The position numbers were made by a program, and so were the translations under genes. DNA of 64,000 bases from Rhynchopus sp. YZ270_cl-10 (Eukaryota; Euglenozoa; Diplonemea; Diplonemida; Diplonemidae): NCBI GenBank assembly GCA_964035575.1, contig OZ037891.1:806001-870000 (forward strand), written 5' to 3'. The notes below the pieces were generated by a model that did no database searches, was not told the origin of the DNA, and was given only the letters and a program-made list of their open reading frames with translations. Shown here piece by piece: positions 9,620-20,600 of the stretch. Position 1 is the stretch's first letter. Each line of letters begins with the position of its first letter.

Positions 9620-10706
9620 GCGGGGATCAGGCTATTTCCTAACTCTGGGGCGTTTTTTCCAAAATTTCGAAAAAGAAATGCAAAAAAAGTGCGGCATTTT
9701 TGTGAGGTTTTTTTCCGCCCAAGAGGGCGTTTTGTTGCATTTCCGAGCCAATCCCGGCTTGTGGTGGGGCATATTCGGAAAAATGGACAAAAATTTAGTG
9801 ACTTAAATTTTCGCAAAATATGAACCCATACTCGTAAACAAGGGTCATTTTCAGGAAAATTCGGAAAATTCCGACATTTGGAAGCAATTTTCCCCCTGAA
9901 AAAAAACAGTGGGTTTTCAGCTCCAAAACAGACCGCGATTGGAATTTCCGGAATCCGCCCGCGCTGTGGTGGGGTCACTTTGCCGAAATGGCCAAATTCT
10001 TGGTTTTGGTCAAAATCCATGTAGGGTAAAGAGGGCCAAGGTAAATCCCACAACCAGATTTTCTCTCCCTGATCCTGACGTCTTGAAACATGAAAATTCC
10101 CGAAAACACCGGCATTTGCATTTCCGGAATCCGTGCGTTGTGTGGTGGGGTCAATTTGCCGAAATGGACAAGTTCTTGGTTTTGGTCAAAATCCGTCAGT
10201 GTAAGGTAAAGGGGGCAAGTGTTTGCCTGTAGAAACTGGAAGGGAACAGGCAGCGCCGCAGGCGCACGGTACCCAACTTTTTTTTTTGTACCTTTTCTCC
10301 ACTTTCTTTTGATTGCACGAGCCGATTGCTCTCCACGGTGGGGTCATATGTGTCCAAAAACACTCTAAGGTACTATTATTCTGAAATAAGATTCAATGGT
10401 TTCTTAAGGAATCCTCATATCGTGATATCTCTGAAAACCCTCGAAAACGAACCCCGCCGGAGGCGGATTTTTTTTATACACATGTGCGCAAAAATACTTT
10501 TTTCTTGCTTATTTCGCACATTTGGGAGCACGGGACCCCAACATTTTTTTCCCTGGTCACTTTTTCCCAGACAGAAGTGCCCTACCTACCTTCCCCCTTA
10601 GGCGAAAAAAAAGTGCGGCAACCGGGAAAATTTGGTCGGTAAAAAAAGTGCGGCATTTCCAAAATCTCAATCGAAACTCAGATTTAGGAAATAGCCTGGC
10701 GGGGAT
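9620..10706. mobile_element. hAT-like non-autonomous DNA transposon with 8-bp target duplication
   Basis: The element proper is 9628-10698 (1071 bp). Its ends are inverted copies of CAGGCTATTTCCTAA. It is flanked by a perfect 8-bp direct repeat, GCGGGGAT, at 9620-9627 and 10699-10706. An 8-bp duplication with CAG-starting inverted termini is typical of the hAT superfamily. No transposase frame is present. The interior is built from diverged tandem units: the words CATTTCCG, GTGGTGGGG and ATTCTTGGTTTTGGTCAAAA recur near 9739, 9944 and 10121. The intact duplication suggests a fairly recent insertion. Confidence 0.8.
9739..10225. repeat. Diverged tandem repeat inside the hAT-like element
   Basis: There are three units of roughly 180-205 bp. 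Each has a TTTCCG...GTGGTGGGG start, a CGGAAA or CCGAAATGG segment and, in the last two, TTCTTGGTTTTGGTCAAAAT followed by GTAAAG. Internal tandem arrays are common in non-autonomous DNA elements. Confidence 0.65.
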
Positions 10707-10730
10707 ACATTCTTTTTTTTTTTTTTGGTT

Positions 10731-10803
10731 GGATCTCCACCCCCGGTACAGCCGGTCATTGTACCAAAGGTACACTGTTCACGAGAGGGCTTTGTACTTC
10801 AAG
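10731..10803 (+). repeat. Dispersed repeat B copy
   Basis: Core words are GTACACTGTTCACGAGAGGG and CTTTGTACTTCAAG, preceded by CCGGTACAGCCG. The same core recurs at 15800, 22462, 37815, 46159, 49203 and 53147. Confidence 0.75.
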
Positions 10804-11571
10804 ACAACCTTTTTTTTTCCTCTGAGATTCTGAGAGATTCCTCCCCGGAGAAGCGTGTTCGGAGAGACATAATATTATTTACCTTTATTTAGGTTTTCTT
10901 TTATTGGTGAAGCAAAAGGATATTTTTCTTCCATTTGGGGAGAGAAAGAGGAATGCTTAGTCACCCTGCCTTTTCTTTTTTCTGTTCAAAAAATAATGGG
11001 TTTTTCGTTTTCATTACCCTTCGTGCGTGTGGTCTGTTTCAGGTTCCCCTGTGGCGCCTTTTCGTTTTTTTTGTTTAATGCCCAAATTATACAGTTCTTT
11101 TGAACGCTCTGTGTATTCTTGGCTTCACTGCAGGTCAATAGTGTTATCGTATCAGTATCGAGGTGTATACTGGGTATCCCTGAACAAAGATCTGTGTCAT
11201 AATTATTGCTTCAGGCCATAGGCTTGAATGTGATGATGTTAACCAAAAGGTCTAGAGAAAGTGGTGCGGTGGCGATAACCGTTTGCCTGTAGTTGATTGC
11301 CTGCTAATCAGTGTGTCCCTTTTTTTTATCTCAGTTGTGAAAAATGTCCGTGCGCCCCTTTCAAAATTTTCTTTTTTTTTAGAAACCAAGCCCAGGCTTA
11401 GGATCATCTTAACGTTTTTAACCCTCAGTCTTAATATGTGTACACAGTGAAGGCACAGTGACCATCTTTCAAGTTTTTTCTTACTTTATATCATGTCCTG
11501 GTTGCATGTAGGGCGCTCCTCATGCGTTTTTTCGCCTCTCCTAAAACTTTACAGCAACCAGACACACACAA

Positions 11572-11640
11572 AGTGGAGATTTGCACAAACTGTGGCAACA
11601 CAACCCTGAGGCAACTACACTACTCCAACAATTTATCAAG
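11572..11640 (+). repeat. Dispersed repeat E copy
   Basis: Core words are GTGGAGAT, CACAAACTGTGGCAACACAA and GAGGCAACTACACTACTC, with an AATTTATCAA end. Closely similar copies are at 23033-23090 and 39065-39130. Confidence 0.8.
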
Positions 11641-12329
11641 AAATAAGCTAAGTGCATTTGATACCGATGTCTCCCTTTCTGGGAATGTTTCCCCCTAACC
11701 CCCTTGTGCTTCTTTGTTCCAAGGTGCCTGACGCACTGTGAGGCTAAGGATCATCTTCTATTTGCCTTCATTTCCACATCCCTGTCTCCCACTTTTGTTG
11801 TCGAAATAACGAAGACTGCAATACACTCATTATCTTGTCCGTGAACAGATATTTGGGCGCGTGATTATTTATTTTATCAGATTGTCAACCTCGAAATGTA
11901 GCACTGCACGGTTGGGGGTCACCCACGGTACACTTCTACGAGGCTTTGTATTTCAAGTCATTGTATGATATAATTTCTGTACTTAATGGTATACAGCAAG
12001 CGGCATGTACATCTCAGGGTTTCGTGGCCAAGGTGTGTGGACACGAAATGGCACCCATCTTTCTAGTTTTCTGTTCTTTCGCTTCCCATCCTTGATGTGT
12101 CCTCCACAAGGGAAGGCAGACTGCGACTGTCTACATATCTCAATGGAGATACCACAGAAGAGGCACATTCATCTTACGGAGAGAGGTTCCCCCCTATTTT
12201 TCCATTTTTCCATTTTCCATTTTCCCCATTCACCTTCCCCAAAATCACGCAGCACCCAAGAACTGAACCCCGTCCCCCAGCTTCTCCCCCCTGCTCCTCT
12301 TTTATTCACTCCCAAGCGCAACACTCCGG

Positions 12330-12405
12330 GGGGTTCGATAACCCGCGTGGAGTGTCAGTACCCTGCGTCCCAGAAGGCGTTGTGCACTATCAACTTCACT
12401 TTATT
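12330..12405 (+). repeat. Dispersed repeat A copy before permease copy 2
   Basis: GGTTCGATAACCCGCG, CCTGCGTCCCAGAAGGCG and CACTATCAACTTCACTTTAT mark the family. It lies within 50 bases of the start codon, so it is probably part of the 5' leader. Confidence 0.7.
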
Positions 12406-12452
12406 ATTCTACTTTTGTTTTCAAAACACCCATCTACAGAAGACACCCATAA

Positions 12453-13877
12453 ATGGCATATAGTGCTGCAGAGCAATCGCCGTGTATTCAGGAGGAGGAC
12501 CTGGGGCAGGAGGGCAGCTACCACAACCACGGTGCTCCAATGCGTGACGACGATGATCACTCCGATGCAGGCAGTGTGGGCTCAAGCGCCTCGCACCACA
12601 GCCTCCCCGTCACCATCCTCTCCTCATCCGCCATGCCCTCTCATGGGCGCAAAGTGTCCGTCGTTGCCGGCAGCTTTATCATGCTCAACACCGTGGTTGG
12701 CGGCGGCATTTCTCTTGTTGCCACACCCTTCGCAGCACGTTGTCTTGGTCTGGCGACGTTTATTGTGGTGGAGGCAATATTCGGGTTTTTTTCTTCGGTG
12801 AGTTTGCATCTGCTAGGTGCGTCTGTATCGGTTGCAGATAACTTCAATTTGTTTGAGGTGGCAGAGAAGTATTTGGGGAAGTGGGCTGGGGTGGTCATGG
12901 CGGGGGCGATTGTTTTGAACAATGTGTTTGTTTCGGTGGGGTTCTGCCAGATCGCTTTTGATGCGTGCGATGCAGTGTTTCCGCATATACCTTCTGCAGC
13001 TACACCGCTCATTGTTGGCGCAATGGTTGCCATCACGGTACCCATCTCCGGATCACGCGACGTCACAAACGTGGAGCCCATGGCACTCCCCTGCACCATT
13101 CTTTGGATGACCTTTGTGATCCTTCTCTTCGCCAACTTCGGGGTAGGTGCTTCGAAGTCAAACCTCTCCGATACCTGGGAGTATTCCTCCGCACCTCTCG
13201 ACGTTCTCTTCGGGAAAGGCATACCTGCAATCAACCTTTCCTGGACATGCCAATTCAACGCGCCACCCCTCTTCGCCTCACTCCACCCCAGAACGCGAAA
13301 GTCCATGACCAAAGTAGGGTTCGCAATGTCCTGGTCTGCGTCCTCCCTTTATATGCTCTTAGGAACTGCGGCGTATCTGTACTATGGTACGGGGCTGCAG
13401 GATGATATCATGGAGAGCATCAACGTGGAGCATGGCGGAAAGGGGTTGGAGTGGGGGAGGCATGCGGTGATTGTGGCGGAAACCTGTTTGGGGGTGTCGG
13501 TTATTGCGTCGTTGCCGTTCTTTTTGATCGAAGCGAGGAATATGGGGCATGGACTGATCTTCGGAGGGGAAGGCTCCGAGGCAGGGATCAAAACACGTAT
13601 GACAGAGACATTGGTTTTGACAGCGTCTGCCTTTTTTGTGGCGTTTGCGACGCGAGGGAACCTCTCAGTGGTGCTTGCTGTGGTTGGCATGCTTCCCGCG
13701 AACATCATTGCCTGGGGTCTCCCCGGGCTTCTTGCTGTAGGCATGCATAAGGCTCACCCAACGAGGATGCCGTGGTATTCAACGGTGTTAGGCTGTGCAT
13801 TGGTCTGCTTTGGGTGCATCCTCCTACCTCTCGGAGTCGTTGCATTGACTGGACAGTTTGGAAAGGAAAGTGATTAG
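12453..13877 (+). CDS. Amino-acid permease, AAAP/SLC38-like (copy 2)
   Basis: The product is 474 residues. The N-terminal 60 residues are polar and rich in Asp, His and Ser, longer than in copy 1 and unrelated to it. The membrane part then follows copy 1 throughout, with the same GSFIMLNTVVGGGISLVATP signature, GKGIPAINLSWTCQFN, a QDDIMES segment and FFLIEARNMGHG near the C-terminal third. About eleven hydrophobic segments are expected. The start has no in-frame alternative that keeps a better leader; a repeat A copy ends 48 bases upstream. The two copies probably arose by local duplication. The different cytosolic N-termini suggest different regulation or location, which is inference. Confidence 0.9.
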   Translation: MAYSAAEQSPCIQEEDLGQEGSYHNHGAPMRDDDDHSDAGSVGSSASHHSLPVTILSSSAMPSHGRKVSVVAGSFIMLNTVVGGGISLVATPFAARCLGLATFIVVEAIFGFFSSVSLHLLGASVSVADNFNLFEVAEKYLGKWAGVVMAGAIVLNNVFVSVGFCQIAFDACDAVFPHIPSAATPLIVGAMVAITVPISGSRDVTNVEPMALPCTILWMTFVILLFANFGVGASKSNLSDTWEYSSAPLDVLFGKGIPAINLSWTCQFNAPPLFASLHPRTRKSMTKVGFAMSWSASSLYMLLGTAAYLYYGTGLQDDIMESINVEHGGKGLEWGRHAVIVAETCLGVSVIASLPFFLIEARNMGHGLIFGGEGSEAGIKTRMTETLVLTASAFFVAFATRGNLSVVLAVVGMLPANIIAWGLPGLLAVGMHKAHPTRMPWYSTVLGCALVCFGCILLPLGVVALTGQFGKESD

Positions 13878-16368
13878 GATTTTTTGGAATTTTTTTTAGG
13901 TGTGGGGTATGTGTGTGTCTGGTGTGGGGAAATTCATATTTCAAAAATTAGAATTTGGGGGGGGTTTTTTTTTTGTGTTCGAAGGTGGTGATTCGCGTTG
14001 TGAAGTATTCCACTCATCACTGAAACAGGAGTTTTGTGGGTATTGAGTGCAGTAGGAAAAAAGTGGTCTCATGTTGGTTTGTTTGCACTTTCAACTTCTC
14101 TTTGTTCGATGGTGTGTGATGTGTCGTAAGAGGAGTGGTGTACTTTATCCTCCGGGGTTTCTTTCTAAGGAACGTGCCTTGAGGCTTTTTTGTGTTTGCA
14201 CTTTCAACTTCTTTGTGTTGTCTTACAAAAATCAACGTTTATTTCTTTATTACGTTGTCCACGGCCAAGAAATGATTCGCGTTACCAAAAAAAATTATTG
14301 TTATGTGCGTTCACCGCTCCTCCTGTTCATGTTCCCAAAAACAAAACGGGTAGAGAAAAAACAATGTGTAAATGTGTGCTGTAGGTGACCAAAGCGACGT
14401 GTCGGATCACCTTACAAACTTTCCCTTTTTCTTTTTTCTTTCATCCGGATGGCTGGCATCGTACGTGGGTCAGTCGGAGGTGCCTGCATCAACAACTACA
14501 GTTCTTTTTGTGTGGCATACTTTCGTTCAAATGTATATTTCGGGGGTTTTTTTTGGATGAAAGAATGTTGCAGGATTTCGCTCATCATTGGTTCTCTGGG
14601 TTGTGCAAAAAAAAATTATACAGCATTATCGGCTTTATTGTCCCACCTTGCCTGAAGCCAATTTCTATTTAATTTTTTTCTCTTCAAAATTCACTTTTTT
14701 GTGCCTCCCTGCACTGTAACTCTCACCAACTCTCAGTACAGCTCTCTGCTGTGTGTCTCACGGAGCCGATCATAGATCACCCAACTGTGTTCCAGCTCAC
14801 ATTTCACAACGATAGTTTAGTTGTGTTCGCAAAAAGAAAGACGTTCGTCGCAAGCGTGATTTCATATGCAGTGCTTAGACGTTTGCACTTTGAACTCTTT
14901 CTTTGCAAGGACCAGGTGGTCCGGCAGGACCACACCAAAAACAAATAAAGGCAGTGTCTCGAAGTCGTATTACCAACCACTTCTTGCTTCTCACCTCACA
15001 AATGAAAAAAAATCCCCTCCCCCCGTACGTATAAACGCACATCCTCTTCACAGCCACACTTCGTGTTGATGACAATGCCCTTTGTACTTTATTATGCTTG
15101 ACTCGTCGGGTCTTCAGTGCACCCATGAAGGGGGTGGGGTGGAGAATGTACGTTCCCCCTCTCCCCCTTATTTTTTAGATGTGTACGAAAGGCACATCTT
15201 CAAGTTTTTTCCTCATTTCCCCCCCTTACCCTGAAACCCCTCCCCACTAATGTGAACAGCGTACCCAATGGGGTGAAATGCTCAAGGGGTTCGATATAAC
15301 ACTGTAGAGTATCAGGTGCCTGCGTCCGCAGATACCCAAACAACAACAAAATAAAACAAAAAAGTTATCTGCAAAATGGGCAAAAGCCCTTTCGATCACT
15401 CGCCTTTTGCAATGTCAACCCCCGCCGTCTTTTTTAGATGGGTGTGTGTAGCAGGGCACATTCATCTTTCGAGTTTTCAATGTTTTTTTTTTGTGTGTGT
15501 TCCTAAAGTGTATTTCTTGTGTGTGATGTGTGATTTTTATAATTCTTTGTCATTCTTTTTTAAAAGGTGTGCAACATACAAAGGCAACTGCACGACTCCA
15601 AAAAAAAATCCGAAAAAAGAAGTGCCACTTGCCGTTCCCTCACCATTGACGCTTCCGTTCAAAAAATAAAAACTGTGTCCAGAACCAGGGGACACGCCTT
15701 GTAAAGGCGTCGATACAACTAACAAAAATGTGTACGTTCATGGCGACTCACATTTCTCATCACATTTCCCCCACCTTTTTTTTTATTCTCCTCTTTTGCT
15801 TGGTACACTGTCACGAGAGGGCTTTGTATTTCAAGTCAAGTTGGTCTTGTTTTCTTTCTTTTGTAGCTGCCACATGGTATACCTTCCCCATCCTTGCACG
15901 GAGAAGAAATTCTGGAAAGAAACCAATCTGGATAGTGACGACCACACTAAATCAACAGATTGTACAAAAAATAAAAATAAAAACTGCACTACCGAACAAA
16001 CGCTCTGCAAGCTCAAGGGTTTGGGGTGGGGAGAAGGGGGTTCACCTCCCGACATACTTCCAACAAAAATAGCTCCCAAAAATCCACCATTTTTTCCCCC
16101 CCACCCCTATTCCCCCTTCCGTCCAACCCCAGAATACCAACCTACAAATTCTTTTTTCACAACTTTTCAGCAAAAAACTAAATCCAACGTAGCAGAGAAC
16201 CAACCAATTTTTCATTTTTTCCCCCACTTTTTTTTCATCAAACTCCAGAATATTTACACACCTCTTATTTTTTTTTCCACTCCCCGCATTTTCGCACTCT
16301 TTTTTTTTTCCCCCTTTCTTCTCTCTCTCTTTCATTTACCCTTTTTCTCCCCCCCCCTCTATTAAACA
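13878..16368. other. Spacer with dispersed repeats and pyrimidine-rich leader
   Basis: No gene is seen. Words such as TTGCACTTTCAACTTCT recur near 14084 and 14198. A repeat H-like segment (GGCTGGCATCGTACGTGGGT) lies at 14452, with a relative at 45918. A degenerate repeat A lies at 15288-15345 and a repeat B at 15800-15838. From 16080 to 16365 the + strand is almost purely pyrimidine, ending in CTATTAAACA before the next ATG. Confidence 0.5.
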
Positions 16369-17370
16369 ATGTCCCGTATCATTACAGTAGTGCGCAGTAG
16401 TACACCTGATTCCATTATGGTAGTGGGCCTTCCTTCGGGGAAAGGGATGCTTGACGAGGCAACCCGTTTGAGTGGCCATGCAGAGCTCTGGACAGGAGAC
16501 GGCGAGCTGCGGGTGACCAGCGACGCCTTTCTTGAGGAACTCCTTGCGGAGGAGCCCCAAGGGGTGAAGGTGATGCTGAAGGGAGGCTCCCAGGAGATGC
16601 TCGATGTACAGCGCAATGAGCTGGCCCAGCTGCGGATTACGGTTGACTCTCTTCGTGAGGACAGACGCCGTTTCTTTGACGCACAAAAGGAGCAGGACCG
16701 CCTTGTCGCCAACCAGCAACACCGCATCGAGGAATTAGAAAAAGCCCTCCTCCTTGCCACCACTGGAGAAGACACCACCACCTCCCCACTCCTCTCCCCT
16801 TCTCTCCATGCACATCCTACTGAAGCCCCACCCCCAACCTCTCTCCGCTTTGACACAGAACTCTCAGGCACTTCTCTTGAATTCACCGAAAACAACACTG
16901 AGGTGAAGGCAACGCATCTCTACAACAAAATTGCATTAACAGAACCTGCGTTGGACTCCCGGGTTAGCCACTACGCGGAATTCATCATTGTGGAGCCCTT
17001 CTCTCGGTACACCTGCATCGGAGTGTGTCTAGAGAAGGGGTTGCCAAGGATCAATGTGAACACCGATGCGCTTGGAGAGCATGACTACACGTTTGGGTGG
17101 AATTCGCATGAGTATTGGTCGGCATGCTTTACAACAAAGGGGATGTCGCGTGGGCCAAAGGGGGGTGAGTGGGAGGTAGGCTCGCGTGTAGGGATTCTGG
17201 TCGAAAATGGATCGGTTTCGTTCTATCTGAATGGGACGCTCCGCCACCAGCATATCTTTACAGGGGTGACCGGGGAGTTCAGGTTTGGCATTGGCTTCGG
17301 AGGGCCGCGTGCCTCGCCAGAAGGCTTCGGGAAGATCAAGATCGTCCCGCACGATGAGCTTGAGCTTTGA
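16369..17370 (+). CDS. SPRY-domain protein with coiled coil
   Basis: The product is 333 residues. Residues 1-80 form an uncharacterised acidic segment. Residues about 80-130 are strongly helical and heptad-like (QRNELAQLRITVDSLRED). A short Thr/Ser/Pro linker follows, then an SPRY-type beta-sandwich from about 165 to 325. Its diagnostic elements are YTCIGVCLE, the YTFGWNSHEYW strand, VGILVENGSVSFYLNGTL and FRFGIGFGG. SPRY domains bind short peptide motifs on partner proteins. Here the coiled coil would give dimerisation, so an adaptor role is likely. No RING, B-box or SOCS box is present, so it is not a TRIM- or SPSB-type E3 subunit. It is a single-exon gene. Confidence 0.85.
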   Translation: MSRIITVVRSSTPDSIMVVGLPSGKGMLDEATRLSGHAELWTGDGELRVTSDAFLEELLAEEPQGVKVMLKGGSQEMLDVQRNELAQLRITVDSLREDRRRFFDAQKEQDRLVANQQHRIEELEKALLLATTGEDTTTSPLLSPSLHAHPTEAPPPTSLRFDTELSGTSLEFTENNTEVKATHLYNKIALTEPALDSRVSHYAEFIIVEPFSRYTCIGVCLEKGLPRINVNTDALGEHDYTFGWNSHEYWSACFTTKGMSRGPKGGEWEVGSRVGILVENGSVSFYLNGTLRHQHIFTGVTGEFRFGIGFGGPRASPEGFGKIKIVPHDELEL

Positions 17371-17693
17371 TGATGGTGCGTTTGCTTTTAATTTTTCTTA
17401 AAATGCTTTTTGGATGGTCAGAGTGATTATTTTTTTCGCCTGTATACCATGGTGTGGCAAAATTCAACGTTTTTTCAGATAACCCAATAATGGTCTAAAA
17501 TTTCGGGCTAGCCACATCAAATCCATCCTTTTTTTTTTCAACTTCACTTTGTTTTGCTTTGTGCACGAGAGGGCATATTTCTTTAAAAAAAATGGCGCAA
17601 CTTTTTTAGAATACACTCGCCTCCCCACCTCCCCAACCCCCACAAAAAAATATTATTTTTCCTTGACAGACCCACCTTGGGGGGAAACCTCCC
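17371..17693. other. Short spacer
   Basis: No gene is seen. A fragment of repeat B (GTGCACGAGAGGGC) lies near 17562. A pyrimidine-rich leader with TTGACAG lies about 30 bases before the next ATG. Confidence 0.5.
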
Positions 17694-20600
17694 ATGGGTT
17701 CCAATGGTGACTATACGAATATGGGGAGTGTCCAGGTTAAAATCCACCGTGGTAAGACCCCTGGAGAAATGCTGAAGTGGCACAAACGGTGGCTTGTTGC
17801 GTCTGCGGACGGACATGAACTGCAGCTGTACAAAAACGACCAGGAGTACACACCGAAGGAGGTGGTCCGGGTTTCCCATATTTCTAATGCGGTCTCTGGA
17901 GACAGTGATAAGAAGTCCTCTCTCCTTGAGATTACGATGCGAAGAGACACCAAAGCTGCTCAGGGGTATACCTTTAAGCTACGTACCCAACATGTTCGAG
18001 ATGAGTGGTTAAGGGTGATCCGAGAGATGCGGGATGGAGTGTGGAAAGGGCACGGCCATACGTTGGGGACTGCGAAGAACGGCATGAAGGAGGCGTTGGA
18101 ACGGTGGCAGGTCCGGCTGTCGGGGTTGCGTGGAGGGGACCTTCGGGTTGTTATCGATGACTCTTCTCTTTCCCTTCATGAGCATCTTGAAAGCGGGTTG
18201 ACCCCGGTCGACAAACTCTTTCGAGAACTCCGCAACAGTGGCAAACAGTCGCACCCTATCTCCCGCGTTGTGCTCACCACAGGCGATACCCACTCTGCCC
18301 CAGCCTCCTTCGAACGCATCACCGAAACCCTTCTAATCCGCCTCCGCTGGATCGGCGACGGCGAAGACCGATACGTAAGCGGACCGGAAATCTCCTTCCT
18401 CCTCCCGCTCGTGGTGGCCGAGATGTGGCAGCTCAACGCAGAGCGGATGCTGCTGCACCAAGCCTCGTGGAAGGATGCGGTCGGCAGGCTCTGCAGTATC
18501 GTAGGCAAAACGATTCCGGTTGTTCTTGAATGGGCAAGCGATATCCATGAGGACACAGCCGAGGTCCGGAGTTATGTCCAAAAATGGGCAACCGGGGCCT
18601 GTCTCGACGAAGTGTCCAATATGATCGTCCAATGTTTCGACCCCCAATCCCCAACCCCATACCCAGAGCTCAGTCTCTGGGTAGGTGCGGTCACCCTTCT
18701 CTTCAGCAAAGCGGATGTGGCGACGCGAGCGCCACCTCGGGTCCGCATGCATCGGAACACCAATCGGCATGACGAAGGCGCTCCTGGCCCGCCCAAATCA
18801 CTGATCCATGCGTTCAATAAATGCAGACGGAGGGGAGACAAATATGACACAACACTGTGCGAAGCTTTTGTACAGGACCTTCGTGGTGCGTTGTCTGACA
18901 CGTTAAGTCATATTTATATGGCAGAACTGATGCGAAAGGCGGAGAGAATAACGGTAGGGTTTGACAAATTGAAGCTGAATTTTGTGATAAATTGGGAAAG
19001 CTTTTTGCATGCTGTGGCGCAGCTACAGGCACTGCCTAATGTACGACTTAAACTTGCAAAAGAACTTCTCTCTCGATATCCTGCACGGGTACAGACAGTC
19101 TCGAAGTCGTTAACAGAAGCTGAATGGGGGCTGCTTTGCGGATTAATGCAGAAGGTTTCTGTTGCCTTTGTGTTAGAAGGGTCAGAGGAGCGAAGCTTCC
19201 TTGCGGGGGGTGATTTGGTGGATGTGTGTATGATATGCTTACATGGGGAGAGCATTGTGCTGATGTTTGATGTCAAGGACTTGGCATCGTACTGCAGAGG
19301 CCTGCTTGCAGCGGTGTCACGCTCGGAGGTCGCGATGCTCGCAAAGCGCTCGCACTCGATGCTCACCGCACGCCACTGCATCTCCGACAGCAGTGAAGCC
19401 TCCTACTCCGAAGCCAGCTCCGCAAGCGACGTTGTCTCAACCCACCCACGCCACTTCGCAGACCACTCCTGCGGCAGCCTTGATGATACAAGACATAAAT
19501 CAGGCCCTACACAATACGCAGAGGACAACACATTCGTTGCGTATGTTAAGGTTTTGGGCAATTTTGATGATTTTCCAAAACTCTCCATTGCAACAATACA
19601 AAAACAACAAAATGGCAGCCCATATCACACAATCATGGACACTGTTTTGATCTTGGGAATTACAGAGACATTTTGCTTTCAAACCACACTACAACACAAC
19701 ACAAAGGGCCATATTCTGCGCAAGAATTGCCCTCACTAGGCATTAACAACACAACACCCCCTAACACTAACAGCGACCACGACCTCCCCCTCGAGATCCT
19801 CGACCAGCTGCGTGACGACAACGACAACGGACTTGACGCGCTATACCCCGTGTCCACACATCTCCTTGAGGAGACAATCGCCGCACTCAACAAAACCTTC
19901 TCCAACCAACGCATCGAATCCCACAGCAAGCAGCACGCCATTATACAGGCGGTATGGCCACGCTTTTTCCTGGGTTTCTTATTTTAGACACACCTGCCAA
20001 AAGGTGCCTTCCTGGGGCGAATACAAGGGTACCTCTTGCATTCGACTTTCTATTTTGTCCCTTCAATCCTATTACAAGAGGTACCTCTTGTATTCGCCCC
20101 CCAGTAACACACCACCACCCCCACACCACCCACCAACAATACAAAACAACAGATAAAGAAGCTACGCCGCATCTTCTACCTCCTCGACCCCGAACGCACA
20201 GGCAAGGTGCGTGCTGAGGGGCTCATGGAGATAATACGACGTTTCCACGAATTCGTATGTAGCCCTTTCTTCCCTTTCTTCGTTCTCCTTTTTTCACGCC
20301 ATTACCTTCACTTTCTTTCGCGCCCTGCAGCGTCTGTACGTTTACCTTTCTTCCAATTCAACCCCCAAAACAGAGCCTCGGAAGCAAACACAAATACGAC
20401 GACCTGCACAGACAGATTGTTGGCAACAGCAAAGAGGAGGCCGTTCCATTTGCAGACGTCGCACGCGTCCTCATGACCCGTCTCTTCCCCGAGGACGTGA
20501 AGCTCAGCCTCCTGCAACGCCACCACTGCCTGCTTTTGGGTCTGGACAATACAGGCAAATCGCAGATCCTGAATGCACTGAAGAATAAGGGGTTTGAGAA

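Larger units (their letters stand above)
10707..12452. other. Spacer with dispersed repeats
   Basis: No gene is seen. Repeat B copies lie at 10731-10803 and 11908-11963, a repeat E copy at 11572-11640, degenerate repeat C pieces near 11390-11418 and 11740-11760, and a repeat A copy at 12330-12405, 48 bases upstream of the next start codon. Long T runs occur throughout. Confidence 0.55.

Noticed and set aside
9541-10053. 170-codon minus frame
   Set aside because: It lies within the tandem repeats of the hAT-like element and has no recognisable transposase or domain.
15730-16365. 211-codon plus frame
   Set aside because: Translation of a nearly pure pyrimidine leader (Phe, Pro, Ser only).
19541-19739. 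Read-through end of the PH-domain frame at 19739
   Set aside because: The last roughly 60 residues have no protein character. A GTATGT...TTACAG intron joins instead to an exon that continues in frame to the GTPase part.
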